From Gammaproteobacteria bacterium (GTDB lineage: Bacteria; Pseudomonadota; Gammaproteobacteria; UBA5335; SLRW01): a stretch of DNA of 14,883 nucleotides. The notes below the pieces were generated by a model, which ran no database searches, was not told the origin of the DNA, and was given only the letters and a program-made list of their open reading frames with translations. The DNA is taken from assembly GCA_007130745.1 (NCBI GenBank), contig SLRW01000052.1, positions 1-14,883 of the forward strand. The letters run 5' to 3'. Below, one piece after another: positions 13,419 to 14,883 of the stretch. Made by a program: the position numbers and the translations under genes. Numbering within the stretch: the stretch's first letter is position 1; each line of letters starts with the position of its first letter.

Positions 13419-14768
13419 ATGACTGCCGCCGGCGATACCATTGCCGCCATCGCTACCCCGCCCGGCTTCGGCGGTGTGGGCATCGTACGCCTTTCCGGCC
13501 CGGGCGCAGTCACCATAGCCACGCATATCACCGGCCGCGAATTGCCGCCACGGCAAGCTGTCTATAGCCCGTTTCAGGCGGCGAATGGCAGTGTGATTGA
13601 CGAGGGCATTGCCTTGTATTTCCGTGGGCCGCATTCCTTTACCGGTGAGGACGTGGTCGAGCTGCAGGGTCATGGCGGTCCGGTGGTGATGGACATGCTG
13701 CTGGGCCGGGCGCTGGTGCTGGGGGCCCGCGCGGCCCGCCCCGGCGAGTTTTCCGAGCGCGCCTTTCTCAACGACCGCCTGGATCTGGCTCAGGCGGAAG
13801 CCATTGCCGATTTGATTGAAAGTGGCTCCGAGCGCGCCGCGCGCGCGGCCATGAGCTCGCTGCGCGGAGAATTTTCGCGCCGGGTACACGCGCTGGTGGA
13901 GCAACTCATCGAATTGCGAACTTACATAGAGGCGGCGCTGGATTTTCCCGATGAGGAAATCGACTTTCTCGCCACGCCCGAAGTGGAATCCAGATTGCAG
14001 GTGCTGGAGCAGGCGTTTGATGAGATTGCCGGCAGTGCGCGTCAGGGACAACTGCTGCGAGATGGCCTGAGCGTGGTCATCGCCGGTCCGCCCAATGCCG
14101 GCAAATCCAGCCTGATGAATCGCCTCGCCGGGCAGGAAACCGCTATTGTTACTGATGTACCCGGCACCACCCGGGATGTGTTGCGTGAACAAATCCTGAT
14201 TGATGGCATGCCCTTGCATGTGGTGGATACCGCAGGGTTGCGACAAAGCCCCGATCGCGTGGAACAGGAAGGGATTCGGCGTGCACTGGGCGAGATTGAA
14301 CGCGCGGATCATGTGCTGCTGGTGGTGGAGGATGCCGGGGCCGATGACAGCCTGCCCGCGTTGCGTGAGCAGTTGCCAGCCGGGCTGAGTGTCACCGTGT
14401 TGCGCAACAAGATCGACCTCAGTGAGGTCCCCTCCGGTATAGAGCAGACGTCGGAGGGAGCCGTGCTGCGCTTGTCTGCAACCACCGGGGACGGGCTCGA
14501 TACCCTGCGCGCGCATTTGCGCGAAGTGGCCGGTCTGACTGCCGATAGCGAAGGGGCGTTTTCAGCCCGCCGCCGTCACCTGGATGCCCTGCGCCGGGCC
14601 CATGCGCATTTGCAGCAGGGCGCCCGGCAATTGCGCGTCCGTCAGGCCGGCGAGCTGATGGCCGAGGAGTTGCGTCAGGCACAGGAAGCGCTGGGCGAGA
14701 TCACCGGCGGATTCAGCAACGAGGATTTGCTGGGGCGAATATTCAGCAGTTTCTGTATCGGCAAATAG
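13419..14768 (+). CDS. mnmE: tRNA uridine-5-carboxymethylaminomethyl modification GTPase MnmE
   Basis: With MnmG, MnmE modifies the wobble uridine of several tRNAs (cmnm5U or nm5U). The ATG at 13419 gives 449 residues (E. coli 454), starting MTAAGDTIAAIATPPGFGGV with the family N-terminal motif DTIAAIATPPG. The inserted G domain has G1 GPPNAGKSS (223-231), G2 TTRD (250-253), G3 DTAG (270-273) and G4 NKID (330-333). The protein ends with the diagnostic FCIGK (445-449), containing functional C446. The frame is open upstream into yidC to 13278, but that extension is out of family. It is the last gene of the rpmH-to-mnmE series and converges with a GGDEF gene 13 bp beyond; no clear terminator is visible. 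Confidence 0.97.
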   Translation: MTAAGDTIAAIATPPGFGGVGIVRLSGPGAVTIATHITGRELPPRQAVYSPFQAANGSVIDEGIALYFRGPHSFTGEDVVELQGHGGPVVMDMLLGRALVLGARAARPGEFSERAFLNDRLDLAQAEAIADLIESGSERAARAAMSSLRGEFSRRVHALVEQLIELRTYIEAALDFPDEEIDFLATPEVESRLQVLEQAFDEIAGSARQGQLLRDGLSVVIAGPPNAGKSSLMNRLAGQETAIVTDVPGTTRDVLREQILIDGMPLHVVDTAGLRQSPDRVEQEGIRRALGEIERADHVLLVVEDAGADDSLPALREQLPAGLSVTVLRNKIDLSEVPSGIEQTSEGAVLRLSATTGDGLDTLRAHLREVAGLTADSEGAFSARRRHLDALRRAHAHLQQGARQLRVRQAGELMAEELRQAQEALGEITGGFSNEDLLGRIFSSFCIGK

Positions 14769-14781
14769 GCGGCGGTCGAAT

Positions 14782-14883
14782 TCAGGCGTTCTCGACCCGG
14801 TTGCGGCCGGCGGCCTTGGCCCGGTAAAGCCGGCGGTCGGCGGTGCGCAGCAATGATTTGAGATCATCCCCGTCCGGGCCCAG
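14782..14883 (-). CDS. GGDEF-domain protein, C-terminal end (runs off the window)
   Basis: Only the last 33 codons are visible, read on the reverse strand. The ending LLRTADRRLYRAKAAGRNRV followed by ENA is the classic C-terminal helix and tail of GGDEF domains (general pattern ADxALYxAKxxGRNRV). The protein is therefore likely a diguanylate cyclase or a related c-di-GMP signalling protein, but the GGDEF active site and any sensor domains are outside the window, so activity cannot be judged. It converges with mnmE and is not part of that transcription unit. Confidence 0.85.
   Translation of the reverse strand: MGPDGDDLKSLLRTADRRLYRAKAAGRNRVENA

Noticed and set aside
1..14883. A hidden accessory or defence system in the window
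   Set aside because: Nearly all bases are accounted for by intact housekeeping genes and origin-linked sites; there is no mobile element, CRISPR array, composition shift or unassigned gene.

Overview
This window is the replication-origin neighbourhood of a gammaproteobacterial chromosome. The core order gyrB-recF-dnaN-dnaA, divergent from rpmH-rnpA-yidD-yidC-mnmE, with glyQ-glyS-plsC beyond gyrB, closely matches the Pseudomonas origin region, except that the gmhB-side genes normally found between plsC and glyS there are missing and glnA lies next to glyQ. The sequence is moderately GC-rich and every gene looks intact and vertically inherited. I cannot name a genus from the sequence alone.

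Left part (1-4334). The N-terminal 77 codons of glnA (glutamine synthetase) read leftward. Its upstream region has a clear sigma-54 -24/-12 element and, about 90-120 bp further upstream, a cluster of NtrC-type boxes. Diverging from it are glyQ and glyS, the two subunits of tetrameric glycyl-tRNA synthetase, overlapping by 8 bp, and then plsC (lysophosphatidate acyltransferase).

Middle part (4335-10670). gyrB, recF, dnaN and dnaA all read leftward: DNA gyrase B, the RecF recombination mediator, the beta sliding clamp and the replication initiator. Three parS (ParB-binding) sites lie here: one as a long palindrome in the plsC/gyrB gap and two inside recF, where they encode the same FHVEQ peptide. 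The dnaA-dnaN spacer is strikingly AT-rich and carries a perfect DnaA box at its dnaA edge, so it is the best candidate for the unwinding element of oriC. A second perfect DnaA box lies in the dnaA-rpmH spacer.

Right part (10671-14883). rpmH (L34), rnpA (RNase P protein, probable TTG start), yidD, yidC (GTG start) and mnmE form a tightly packed rightward series linked to ribosome, tRNA and membrane-protein biogenesis. Only 13 bp past mnmE, the last 33 codons of a leftward GGDEF (diguanylate cyclase) gene enter the window.

Genes flanking the putative origin point away from it, as expected for leading-strand transcription; glyQ-glyS-plsC run against this. I see no mobile element, CRISPR array, tRNA or rRNA, and no cluster that looks like an undescribed system. 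The interest lies in the regulatory and chromosome-maintenance sites: the parS sites hidden in recF, the compact NtrC/sigma-54 control region, and an origin with DnaA boxes on both sides of dnaA.
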